Assembly: GCA_034401795.1 (NCBI GenBank)
Contig: CM067372.1
Location: 34,474,351-34,538,350, forward strand
Direction: 5' to 3'
DNA from: Chaetoderma sp. LZ-2023a
Lineage: Eukaryota; Mollusca; Caudofoveata; Chaetodermatida; Chaetodermatidae
Length of the DNA stretch: 64,000 nt
This document shows positions 55,227 through 64,000 of this stretch, piece after piece; the stretch's first letter is position 1, and every line of letters starts with the position of its first letter. The notes under the pieces were generated by a model. The model saw nothing but the letters and a program-made list of their open reading frames with translations. It ran no database searches and had not been told where the DNA came from. The translations under genes and the position numbers were made by a program.

Positions 55227-57104
55227 CTGAAAAACATGATATACTGATAATACAGTTTAAACAAGAGGCCCAACTTGCAGCGAGCATGTATCGCTCACCT
55301 GGAATTATTGATGACTGGCAAAAGTGAAAGATAGAATTCGGTTGATCTTAGAATTTGTGCATAGACGTGTGTCATGATATTTGGCAATCAGAAAACCTAA
55401 GAAGCATAGCAAAATTCAATGATAACTTTGACCATGTCAATCTCCATTCATTGAGTAGCTGAGTAAGTTCTTTGTACGTACATGTATCATGTGAGTAGTA
55501 GTCGGAATTAAAATGATACCACCTCCCTCAACTGGCAGCCGATCGGCGATCCGTGGCCCCCACTGCCCTCTTAATCCCTGGGGACTTAGGGTTGTTGAGA
55601 CATGTGGTTGGTGTTTGCCTTTCATTCCGGTTCTGATCGGTACCACGAGAATGAAGTGATTTAATCCCGGTCGGAATTAAAATGATACCACCGACCTCAA
55701 CTGGCAGCCGTTCGGCAATCCGTGTCCCCCACCGCCCTCTCAATCCCTGGGGGCATAAGAATTTGAGACATGTGTATAAAACTCCCATGCGGACCCCACA
55801 TGTCCGGGAGAACCTCCTCAGGATACCGGCCAGTGGCCGGCCTCTCTCTCTCTATTCTGACCAGTATCCCGAGGAGGCTTTTCTATCTGTGGGACATTTT
55901 TGTACCTATCCTACCTATCTTCTACCCCACCTATCTTCTACCCCACCCTGTTGATATTCCAGCCGGCTGGTGCATGTGTGTCTGTGGTGATTTAACCCGG
56001 CACTGGGGAGTGTCGCGGTGGGTCTTTATCTAACCTGGTCATATTACCCCAGCCCTAGTGTCTTACCTAGTTTCGGAAATTTCAGCTAAGTTCTAGCGAG
56101 GTCTTTTGAGCGAGATTTTAACCCAGTCTGCAGCCTGGGAACGCTATGCAATTCCACAACTCTATCGATCGACCCACCGCAACACCACTAAAATCTCGCC
56201 TCTTAGTAATCTTATCTCTGAGCGTGAGTTGTGCAATCGCTGTTACGCACCAACACAGCAATGTGTGAACCCATAACTTATCAGCTATAATAATGCATAC
56301 ATAGTTAATGCGATGCATACATGGCCAAGACAGTTAATGCGGAACAGCTTATGAAACCATATCAGCTGAAACGGTAATCAGCAATTATCGTTGCATTGAC
56401 ATTTTTCAAGAACCTAAACATTAATACTCGTTAATTGTTCCAAATCATTATAAGTGGTGTTGCTGCAGTACTTGATTAAAATGCTTGATTAAAAATGCTC
56501 AATTTATGACTTTTGCAAATTTGATTCCAACTTTTTTGAAGCACCTCAAAAGGAGCATATTTTAACTATGCCCGCTATCTCATTGCCCTATACCCATCGA
56601 CGCTAGTGGAGAGGGTCTTGCATATTGTTTGTGAGTTAATTTGTCAGTCTGTTCATGGCTATATCTCGCAAAACTATAGCATGATTTGTCCGAAATTCTA
56701 ACCCTTCAACCACGAGCTTGCTCGGAGCTTCCAGAATCTCAATTTTAACACAGTCATACAACCATGACAAATACGATGTTGACTATTTTGAAATGTATTT
56801 GACTGGAATATGTTACCGCTATAGCCGTAAAAATATTCAACAGTCTATTTATCAAATTGTAAATAAATTTTCATATTTAGTCTTTCTGGTTCTGCGCAAT
56901 TCTTCTTTTCATTCGCTGATCATACCGCCAGTCCTGTAAGTGACTATCGACATGATCATAAGCGCAATAATAGCAAAGATCTGGGACTGATAAGCGCAGC
57001 AATGAGAACACATAACTTATCAGCTATATTTACTAATGCATACATGATCGAGGTAGTTAATGTTTCAGTTCAAATCCTTCTTTTGTGCTATTAGCAAACT
57101 TAAA
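55227..57104. other. Upstream intron/flank of 4E-BP; duplicated block; no other gene
   Basis: A dispersed-repeat end (AACAAGAGGCCC) lies at 55259, only about 33 bp from the exon. 55500-55760 contains a block (GTCGGAATTAAAATGATACC, then CCTCAACTGGCAGCCG) twice at a spacing of about 171 bp. A hairpin lies at 55812-55880. The rest is non-coding, with a weak foldback at 56772-56852. Confidence 0.5.
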
Positions 57105-57612
57105 ATCGCAGGTTCAAATCTCACTATTAGAATTTGTGGATAACTCAGCCATTTCTGGTCCGATTTTCAAATGGTAAACAGTTTTGAAATTCTCGCTTCA
57201 TTCCGGTCCTGGTCGGTACCACGAGAATGAAGTGATTTCATCCCCAGTACCAACTCGGTAAAATACAAGCATACACTCTCACAATACTGACACGTGTTGC
57301 CAGGGACGTATGCGCATGCGTGCTACGCGTTCTTACGGCTTAGCCATACCCTCTCTCAAAATCACAGGTTCAAATCTCACTATTAGAATTTGTGGCTAAC
57401 TCGGCCATTTCTGCTCCGATTTTAAAATGGTAAACAGTTTTGAAATTCTCGCTTCATCCCGGTCCTGATCGGTACCACGAGAATGAAGTGATTTAATCCC
57501 CAGTACCAACTCGGTACAATACAAGCATACACTCTCACACAATACTGACACGTGTTGCCAGGGACGCGTGCGCATGCATGCTACTCGTTCTTACAGCTTA
57601 GTCATACCTCTC
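57105..57612. repeat. 256-bp direct tandem duplication
   Basis: Two copies in a row with about 94% similarity by eye: CAGGTTCAAATCTCACTATT, GTAAACAGTTTTGAAATTCT, GGTACCACGAGAATGAAGTG, GACACGTGTTGCCAGGGACG. Each contains GGTTCAAATCTC, close to a pol III B-box, but I see no A-box at the right distance. The GGTACCACGAGAATGAAGTG block also occurs at about 55639. Confidence 0.85.
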
Positions 57613-57898
57613 TCATACAGCTTTATACACGCGTACTATCCTATCCAGGGGGCATGCTTGGAACGCACGGTCGTCCCATACCCGGCCTAGCTGGGATGGC
57701 CCGTACCCATCACACATCTGACGCTCATTTTGAGCCAACGTCCCATACCCGGGGACGGCCCGTACCCGTCACACATCTGATGCCCATTTAGAGACAAGCA
57801 TCCACTATCACATCGACGGCCCACCCACATCGCCTTGTGATCAACCACACATAATAGGAACACCCATTTAGAGACACGCATCCACAGTGATATACACC
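57613..57898. other. Short repeats upstream of the Polinton-like fragment
   Basis: CCCATACCCGG..GGCCCGTACCC..TCACACATCTGA occurs twice (57675-57725 and 57740-57785), and CATTTAGAGACA(A/C)GCATCCAC twice (57785 and 57867). It may hold the element's terminus or promoter. No gene. Confidence 0.45.
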
Positions 57899-58750
57899 AT
57901 GATTACTGTTGCACAGCTTCGCGAGGTTGCAAAGTAATTCGGCCTTAGAGTAGCCTCTAAGGCCAAGAAAGCTGACCTGCTCCAGATGATTGGACAGGCC
58001 CGTGCCGAGGAGTCGCAGAAGCGTCTCTCCCGAGCAATGAAGAGGGGAAGGTTTCCAGAGCTTACCAAAGATGATCCTTTGAATCCCCACAAGAAAGCGC
58101 AGCGGCTCCATGAGCTTCGTCAGGTGGCCAAGGAGCCGACTGCTAGCTTGCGAGCCAAGACTAGCAAGGCGGATCATCCGCTGGAGCGCTTACCTCGCCT
58201 ACGCAGGATCGCTAAGCGAATGATGAGGGGGCCGAGGGCTGAACCCTTAGCCTGGAGCATGAGGCGAGAAGCCGAACTCGTTCTCGACCACTGACTCGGC
58301 GAAAGGGAGACAGAGGATAGAGGACGCCGGTCAGTACGCTGGACATTCTTCAGAGGTCTAGAAGGAGACCTCACAGGCCAGATCAAGCAAAAGATCCAGC
58401 AGACAGTCCAGAACGCCTTCTACCTCCGCTACACCTATACCTATCGCATCCGTCATATCGAAGACGGTATGGTGATGCTCTTCCACAAGAATTCTCCAGG
58501 GAGCCCGTGGTTGAACACAATAGGAGCAGCTCAGGACTGGGTGGCCGCAAGAGAGCAAGCCTGCCTCGACACAGACAATATCGATCGACCAAACACCAAG
58601 TGGGCTTTCGTTCGATCAATCAACATTGAGGTCAGGGCTGTCATCGACCGCCAACCTCTGCTTGGGACAGGCCCCCTCCCAGACTGGCTACGACAGAAGA
58701 AGAGTATGACTGCCCTCGACACCTACAGGGACAACAGGAGCGAGAGCTGA
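57899..58750 (+). pseudogene. Polinton/Maverick-like polymerase N-terminal region (1)
   Basis: One frame from ATG at 57899 to 58750, broken by in-frame TAA (57935-57937) and TGA (58292-58294). It begins with a SAP-like DNA-binding helix-extended-helix (TVAQLREVAK, FGLRVASKAKKADLLQMIGQ). A basic, arginine-rich region follows, then a globular part (WTFFRGLEGD, VQNAFYLRYTYTYRIRHIED, PNTKWAFVRSINIEVRAVID). The identification rests mainly on what follows in the next entry. Codon use is GC-richer than in the neighbourhood. Role by analogy: the N-terminal part of a protein-primed family B DNA polymerase. No palm-domain motifs are present in the window. Confidence 0.6.
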
Positions 58751-59290
58751 TAGAAGTACAGCTCCTGCACGAGAGCTTGCCACACAAGACCTCGCTGGAT
58801 CAGCTGGACAAGGTAGAGTTCTTCGCCAAGATCAGAATTCGCGTGTATGAACCAACCAGAGGGCACCTGGCACTTGATCAGGCAAGCGGCTCACTACCGT
58901 GACACCATGACCATCGGAGTGTGGGACCACCACGCCTTCTACATCAAGAACAACTCCAAGCTGGCACATACACTAGTCTGCAGTCACTGTCAGCAGAGGT
59001 TTACACAGGCATGAAATCTTCAACGCCACGCTGATCACTGTACAGGCGGCAAAGCAACAATCGTGTGTCCTGGCGAGAAGGTTGAGATGCCAGTCTGCGT
59101 ATGAGAAAGCCTTCTATCTGCCCCAACCATCCACTTCAGTGGCTACTCATTGGATCGAGTATGAGTCGAGAAATAGAGGCGTACACATACACCATGTAGA
59201 GTGTGGGCACGGTGGCGAGCGTTGGATCGAGGGTGCTCCCGTAGATGGTTATGATCCGACCACCAACACCGTTACGGCCCTCGAGTGCCG
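58735..59290 (+). pseudogene. Polinton/Maverick-like polymerase N-terminal region (2): zinc finger and nuclease-like module
   Basis: Continues the previous entry after frameshifts: LPHKTSLDQLDKVEFF, then HHAFYIKNNSKLAHTLVCSH, a CxxC...H...C zinc finger (VCSHCQQRF..NLQRHADHC), a PGEK segment with YEKAFYLPQ, and THWIEYESRNRGVHIHHVEC, GHGGERWIEG, PVDGYDPTTNTV. The last string is characteristic, in my knowledge, of large eukaryotic element and virus polymerases of the Polinton/adintovirus group, where it normally runs on into a FxFHGCxWHGC-type block. Here it stops before that and meets the convergent gene. At least three frameshifts or stops. Dead fragment. Confidence 0.65.
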
Positions 59291-60900
59291 ACTCGAGGTC
59301 GTCGCTTCCACTGGTTAGTTGCAGAAGCGCATATGACTTAGTTCTCTGTCTGTAGAGTTGGCAATCAGGCAGCTCACGTACCTCACCAAGAACACTGGTC
59401 CCAGCAACCACAAGCTTGAAGTCATCTAGCTTATCCACCTGCTGGATGACTCCTCCTTTCTGAACCAGAACCGCAACAGCGACACAGTCCGATGCACCAC
59501 AATGCAATGTCAGCTCTACCCGCTGGTTAGCTGTGGCTTGGACCTGCTGGGGTTCTTGCTCCACATGCACGATCCGCTGTTTGGAACCCGTTTGCTTCAG
59601 CCCCTGGTCATTCTTGTCATGCCAGACATGAAGTCTTGGAGCATTCATCGTCACATCTGCGAGCTGCTCAGTGTACACCCGGAGGAACAGCCTAATGGCA
59701 GCCGGATTCACGTGTGTGTTCTCGAGGAGGGTTAAGAGTGGAACTGCACGGGCTTCTCGACACCTGCCCGTAGTTCGAATTCCATGAATCCCTCATTGCA
59801 CCCCACAGCGTAGTACCCCATTCCCTTCGCATAGAAGGTTGGGCCACGAGCCAGCGGACCTAGGACTTGGTACCCATCGTTCACATAGGTGGTGTCCACG
59901 GTGCTGTTGCTCTGCACGATCTCTCACCTGTTCAGAACCTGCGGGATCTCTACCGTCTGTTCTGTTGTGCTCTGAAGCTTGAACTCGAGTCTCATGCTCT
60001 TGATCTCGTGGATCTGTGCCGAGATTGCAAAGTTAATGTACTTCCCAGCAGCGGACAACGCGTTCTCATCGTGTATACTGGGTCGAATGACCGTCAGGCA
60101 GTCCTTTCGAGGATCAGTGTGGTGCGATGTCGCAGGTTCAATGGCCCCATCTGGATGTTGCACATACTGCAGCATGTTTATAGAAGGGTTAAACGGCTGC
60201 CATGTTTGGTAAAGTTCTCCAGCAGATTGTCTATAGGCAGTAGAGCTGGGCGGTCCGACGGTAGCACCGTGAGGACCGCGGTATACCCTGAACCGATACC
60301 GTGACCGTTGACATTTCCAAATACCGTGAATACCATCCATAATGTCGAAGGCGTTTGTATCAGGGAGGCTTGCACCCAGCTCATGGAGGATTCGTTGCAC
60401 CATGAAGTACACGTGGAATCTGAGACAGCTAGCGTTGAGCCCAGCTTCAGTAGTACCAGAATAGGAGCGAAGCAGGGTGGAACTTACTCCACATCCTGCC
60501 GTGGCACACCACACGGCAAAGTCCAGCTGCTGATTCCAGTATGAGAGGCTTGGAGTAGCAATCCAAGTATGAGCTTGCTTCGCGCAATTAGCATGCTTCT
60601 CCAGCCTCCTTGTGATCTGCTGCTGTCCCACCCCCAAGCCAGTGGCTAAGACAGTGGTGGCTAGTGTCACGCCACCCAGTGGGATGGTCACGATGGCCCC
60701 CAGCCCTGTAGCGAGAGTGGCCACAGCTGCCACCCCAGCACTGGCTCCAATCACACCCGCAGCTGTGGTTGTACACGCGAGGACGTTGTAGGCTGTCTTA
60801 TATCGCCTGCACGTTCTGCTGTACTTTTCTGCCTCATGGACGAGATTCTGTCTGATGGTTTCTATCTGCTGGAGTCGCCAGCCATGTACTGTACCCCCTC
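59290..60900 (-). pseudogene. Structural-type gene of the Polinton-like element
   Basis: Converges on the polymerase fragment. Starting near 60900: a short charged lead, then a Gly/Ala/Thr/Val-rich hydrophobic stretch of about 50 residues (AAVATLATGLGAIVTIPLGG, VTLATTVLATGLGVGQQ) that could be one or two membrane helices or a glycine-zipper. A region with GKYINFAISAQIHEI follows, then an in-frame TGA (about 59932), then a continuation to 59732 and, after a frameshift, to about 59290 (AIRLFLRVYTEQLADV, NAPRLHVWHDKNDQGL, LTLHCGASD, DDFKLVVAGTSVLG). The beta-rich pattern suggests a capsid or membrane-associated virion protein, but I do not recognise the family. The many apparent ORF starts are non-ATG. 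Confidence 0.45.
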
Positions 60901-61080
60901 GTCAGCAGTGAGGGAGGGGTATATTTTTGGTTGCTTCCGCCACTCTGGTTTTGCCATAGTATACCCGGAGATTAAACCTGCATCAGAATCTGCTCATGAG
61001 TCCTAGAAGGGTACGTTTTGGACAACCTGGCGAACCGTGCCAGCTTGCAGGTTTCGAGACTGACGTCTCTTAGACAGAGG
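60901..61080. other. Junction between Polinton-like fragment and DIRS copy C
   Basis: No gene. DIRS homology begins at about 61115 (minus-strand SEVHALSAE, after which similarity to copy A stops). The stretch before it is neither clearly Polinton-like nor DIRS. Confidence 0.45.
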
Positions 61081-61640
61081 TCATCCAGCACCATATCGGG
61101 TGCCAGTAGCTTCCCCCTCTGCTGAAAGTGCATGGACCTCACTGCACGTTCTAGCTGAGGAAGCTGCCAGTAGAAAGACCACCGTAACAGTCAGATGCTT
61201 TAAACTAACCGAACCAAAGGTTTCGAAAGGGTGCTTGGTTAGCACATTAAGCACTAAAGATAGCCTCCAGGCCGGAATGACTACCGGTTGTCTCGGTCGG
61301 AGATTGCTCATTCCCTTCACCATCACGTTTAACTGGGCCACCTTTGGGCTACCCCTGTTGGCTAGACAAGGGATAATTGATGCCAAAGCTGACGTGTATC
61401 CAGCAATCGTGACAGGAGCTAATCATGTAAAGAATAGCTCACAGAGAAATTCTGCTATTTGCTGAACAGTGGATTGAAATGGATCGATATCCTTTCCTTC
61501 ACATTATTCTGCAAATTTTTTTAACCTTGTGGTTATATGATTGGAAGGTTAACCACCTTGCGGTTGCGATGAAACTCGCAGCCTGTTGAGAAAAGCCTTC
61601 CGACGTGGAACATTGTTTGATAACATCCATGCAGTCAATT
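61081..61640 (-). pseudogene. DIRS C tyrosine recombinase, N-terminal part only
   Basis: Pieces: IDCMDVIKQCSTSEGFSQQA with FQSYNHKVKK (61499-61640), and ASIIPCLANRGSPKVAQLNV, MSNLRPRQPVVIPAWRLSLVL, KHLTVTVVFLLAASSARTCS, EVHALSAEG (61081-61386). The frame shifts between them. Everything after the first catalytic arginine region is absent (HxxR, W/H and Tyr boxes), cut at the junction with the Polinton-like fragment. Confidence 0.85.
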
Positions 61641-61767
61641 TGAACATTTCGGGCCACTAGTGTAGCAAGCGGCCCTTGGAATGGGAGATTATGTTCGGAA
61701 TCTTGGGCAGCTACACTGGATTGTCCACCAGCAGATCCAGAAGATCCGTGAACCACGCCCTGCTGGG

Positions 61768-62720
61768 CTAAAAAGGCGCTATTAGCAGGACCAGGCATGG
61801 CTCCTCCCTGATCTTCACCAGGACCTTCGGTAGAATGATGGTTGGTGGGGACGTATACATGTGCATCCCTCTCCAGCTTATCGCCATAGCATCTGTATTG
61901 ACGGCATTTGGATCTGGAATTGGCGAGACATAAGTCATAATTTGAGCTTTTTCCTTTGTGGCGAACAAGTCCACGTTGGGTTTGCCCCAATGCTCGAAGA
62001 TCCTTCGTAGAACCGGAGGGTTGACAGACCATTCAGTTGGAAGAATTCTGTCTATGAGACAAAGCATCCGCCAGAATGTTCAATCGCCCAGAAATGTGAG
62101 CTGCTTTCAAAACAACTAAGTAATTCCTGCACTATTGAATCAAGTGCCATATTTTCATGTACAGTGTGGGTGACCTGGTCCCTCCTTGGTGATTTATGTA
62201 TGATACTACTGTCGAATTGTCTGACCGTATCAATATCACCTTGCCCCTGACTTCTGGAAGAAAGCTCTCCAGTGCCAGTTCCACTGCCACCATTTCTAAC
62301 AGACTGATATGCAGCTGACTCTCTTGGAAAGTCCATGTGCCGGACACCTGGTGTTCTCCCAGGCAGGCCCCGACCCCTCCAGCGATGCATCCGTGTACAC
62401 AGACAGCTGGGGTGGGGTGAAGCGAAACACATACTACAAGATTCTGACGCTCCTTCCACCATGCAAGAAATGACATTATCGGCTCCAAAACTGGTACCAG
62501 CTTTGACAGGGGTTCTGTTCTCTGTTTCCAAAGACATCCAGATACAACTGGATAGGTCATCGCGTAAGAGCAGCGTACAGGCTCCATGGAGACCATCATG
62601 CCCAGCATCTGAAGAAACCTCGCCCGAATGTGGTTTCCCAATGGAAAGCTCTTGAGGATGGCTTTCAGAGACTCCAATCTGGGTATACCCTTCCTTGAGA
62701 TCGAATCGCATCCCAAAATA
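61768..62720 (-). pseudogene. DIRS C RNase H and linker
   Basis: RNase H region at 62132-62716: VCVHGCIAGGVGACL where copy B has VFMDASMEGWGAYL (first catalytic Asp replaced), LLEMVAVELALESFLPEV, and IRSDNSTVVSYINHQGG. The linker is at 61768-62067 (ILPTEWSVNPPVLRRIFEHW, YVSPIPDPNAVNTDAMAISW, PPTIILPKVLVKI). A frameshift near 62060 separates them. The missing first Asp makes activity unlikely. Confidence 0.85.
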
Positions 62721-63576
62721 AATGAAGTGTTGAGTTGGTGTAAACTCAGATATCTCCTTGTTGACTATCCATCCAAATGTACATGTAGCTCTGAAAGCAA
62801 TTTCAGAGTCAGAGCAGTATCCACCTCTAACCTGCCTGGCGTGTCCGCCTTCATAAGCCAATCGTCTATGTAGGTGTGAAGCGCCACGTTCTCTTTTCTG
62901 AGAAACGCTGTGACTAGTCTGCTGAAAACCCTTGGAGCCGTCGACAGGCCGAATGGGAGAACTACAAACTCCCAAACATGATTCCTTTCCTCAATCCTCC
63001 CATTACCGTCCTCAGTGTTTCCATTTTGAACCAAGGCCTATGGATAAACCAATTTATTGGCCTGAGATCGAGTACAGGTCTCCACCCCTGTGCTCTTGGG
63101 GGACAAGGAACATATTTGAATAGAAGCTTGGAGTGTTCTGATTTGCTGGCTTTATAGCTCCTTTCAGAAGCAAGCCTGACACTTCGTTTTGGATGGCTTC
63201 TAATTTGTCTGGCTCTCTTGGTACGGGAGTCCAGCCTGGTGCCAAAGACAGATTTTGTGGCGGGATGTCCCACCACTATGGCATTTACCCCTGGGATATC
63301 CATCCCAAGACCAGACTGTCTGACATCACACTTCGCCAAGCCTTGGCAAAACCCAGAGCCTTCCACCCACGATAGGCGCATTGACGCCCAAGGAGGGTGT
63401 CTGGCTCGCAGTCCGCTCACCACCACCACCACCCCCCTAACCCGCATCCTTAAGGAGGAACAACCGTTTTGGTCCCTGCTTAACTGGTCTGACTGGCACC
63501 GCTGTTCCTGTCGCGCAGGCGCGGTCCCGACAGATACGAAGGGAGCCATCATACCATCAGGTACGATCTGCACCAT
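62720..63576 (-). pseudogene. DIRS C reverse transcriptase with motif A deleted
   Basis: Upstream part at 62962-63576: SEHSKLLFKYVPCPPRAQGW, VLDLRPINWFIHRPWFKMET, LRTVMGGLRKG. The next residues jump to NHVWEFVVLPFGLSTAPRVF and then the catalytic ALHTYIDDWLMK (YIDD at 62861-62872), TLKLLSEL and, further on, EFTPTQHFIYFGM. The ~30 residues between GLRKG and VWEF, which hold motif A (SIDLKDAYFHIP in copies A and B), are deleted, removing the first catalytic aspartate. Frameshifts are also present. Confidence 0.88.
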
Positions 63577-63589
63577 TCTTTTTGTCCTT

Positions 63590-64000
63590 GAAGGACTTAC
63601 CCATACCGCCTCTCACTAGGGCGGGCAGGAGCCTCGACACCCTTCCTCGTCGCAGACGGCTGAGAAGGCCCTGCAAGAGCATTAAAAGCGGGCATGGTTT
63701 TTGTCTTGCCCTTGTTCTTCTTTTGCTTCTTGGGGGCTGGCTGCGCGACTGGCAGCTTGGATGCAGCTCTTAGTGTGTGCGCTTTCCACACCAGCTCTAG
63801 CTGCATATTCAACGAGTCGATTGTGCGCAATGTTAGCCTAATCTTCTAAGATGGCCTGCATCTAACCACCAAAGATGCTCGGTCCGTTCAGCGGGGTCCC
63901 AAGTAACCGGTCCCGGATGTCCGCATATGGTCTAGGACCATCTGCCTCCTCGACTTGGTAACTCGCGCCTGCACCCGTGTCAGCGCGTCCATTGACAGCA
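63590..64000 (-). pseudogene. DIRS C gag, C-terminal part
   Basis: NMQLELVWKAHTLRAASKLP and a lysine-rich tail (PAPKKQKKNKGKTKT) with SQPSATRKGVEAPARPS (63597-63830), aligning with the gag tail of copy A (NLQLELVRQAHALGAVAKPL). Beyond 63840 the plus-strand text matches the copy-A region at 40320-40490. It runs off the window. Confidence 0.8.

Larger units (their letters stand above)
61081..64000 (-). mobile_element. DIRS-type retrotransposon, copy C (truncated both sides)
   Basis: Same family as copy A, judging by long shared strings (AHIPG-type linker, NLRPRQPVVIPAW, FEHWGKPNVDLFATKEKAQI). It contains recombinase N-terminal pieces, RNase H, RT and the gag C-terminus in the usual order. The recombinase catalytic end, internal complementary region and left inverted repeat are missing. 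The gag end continues beyond the window. Confidence 0.9.

Noticed and set aside
57105-57130. tRNA gene (B-box-like GGTTCAAATC)
   Set aside because: No A-box at the right distance and no cloverleaf can be drawn from the flanking sequence.

Overview
This is metazoan nuclear DNA, most likely from a lophotrochozoan such as a mollusc. That placement is inferred from the mix of element types (DIRS-type tyrosine-recombinase retrotransposons, a Polinton/Maverick-like remnant, CR1-like and other LINE debris, an LTR element) and from dispersed repeats ending in AACAAGAGGCCC; nothing in the window fixes the species. There are no operons and no bacterial genes. Almost all coding sequence belongs to mobile elements, most of it broken. 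The one piece of a cellular gene I recognise is a single exon of an eIF4E-binding protein (4E-BP) on the minus strand at 55041-55226.

Layout. 1-3770: a satellite with a ~43-bp unit and higher-order duplications. 3880-4230: a dispersed repeat with a foldback core, seen again at 31370-31680. 5035-16570: an old LINE on the minus strand, split by a Ty3/gypsy element (6337-16192, minus). The Ty3/gypsy element has gag, protease, RT, RNase H and integrase, plus an extra 5' ORF with the catalytic signature of an SGNH/GDSL hydrolase. 17230-20463: a 56-bp satellite with two subfamilies. 21.6-35.6 kb: essentially gene-free, holding about fifteen copies of a palindromic, piggyBac-style (TTAA) non-autonomous element. 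Two of these copies have expanded internally into 37-bp and 44-bp minisatellites.

36.6-43.05 kb: DIRS copy A. 43.2-45.6 kb: a dispersed repeat, the end of a CR1-like LINE, a 43-bp tandem array and another dispersed repeat. 45.6-53.46 kb: DIRS copy B, from a different family, with a small TIR element inserted. Both DIRS copies show the family's inverted termini and internal complementary region. 53.5-57.6 kb: dispersed repeats, the 4E-BP exon and two local duplications. 57.9-60.9 kb: a decayed Polinton/Maverick-like fragment. Its polymerase N-terminal region is on the plus strand and converges with a structural-type gene on the minus strand. 61.1-64.0 kb: DIRS copy C, same family as A, with its recombinase end replaced by the Polinton fragment and its gag end running off the window.

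The most unusual item is the hydrolase ORF in the leader of the Ty3/gypsy element, followed by the Polinton fragment and the isolated 4E-BP exon. Many apparent ORF starts here are not ATG, and element ORFs are interrupted, so coordinates of broken genes are homology spans rather than exact CDS limits.
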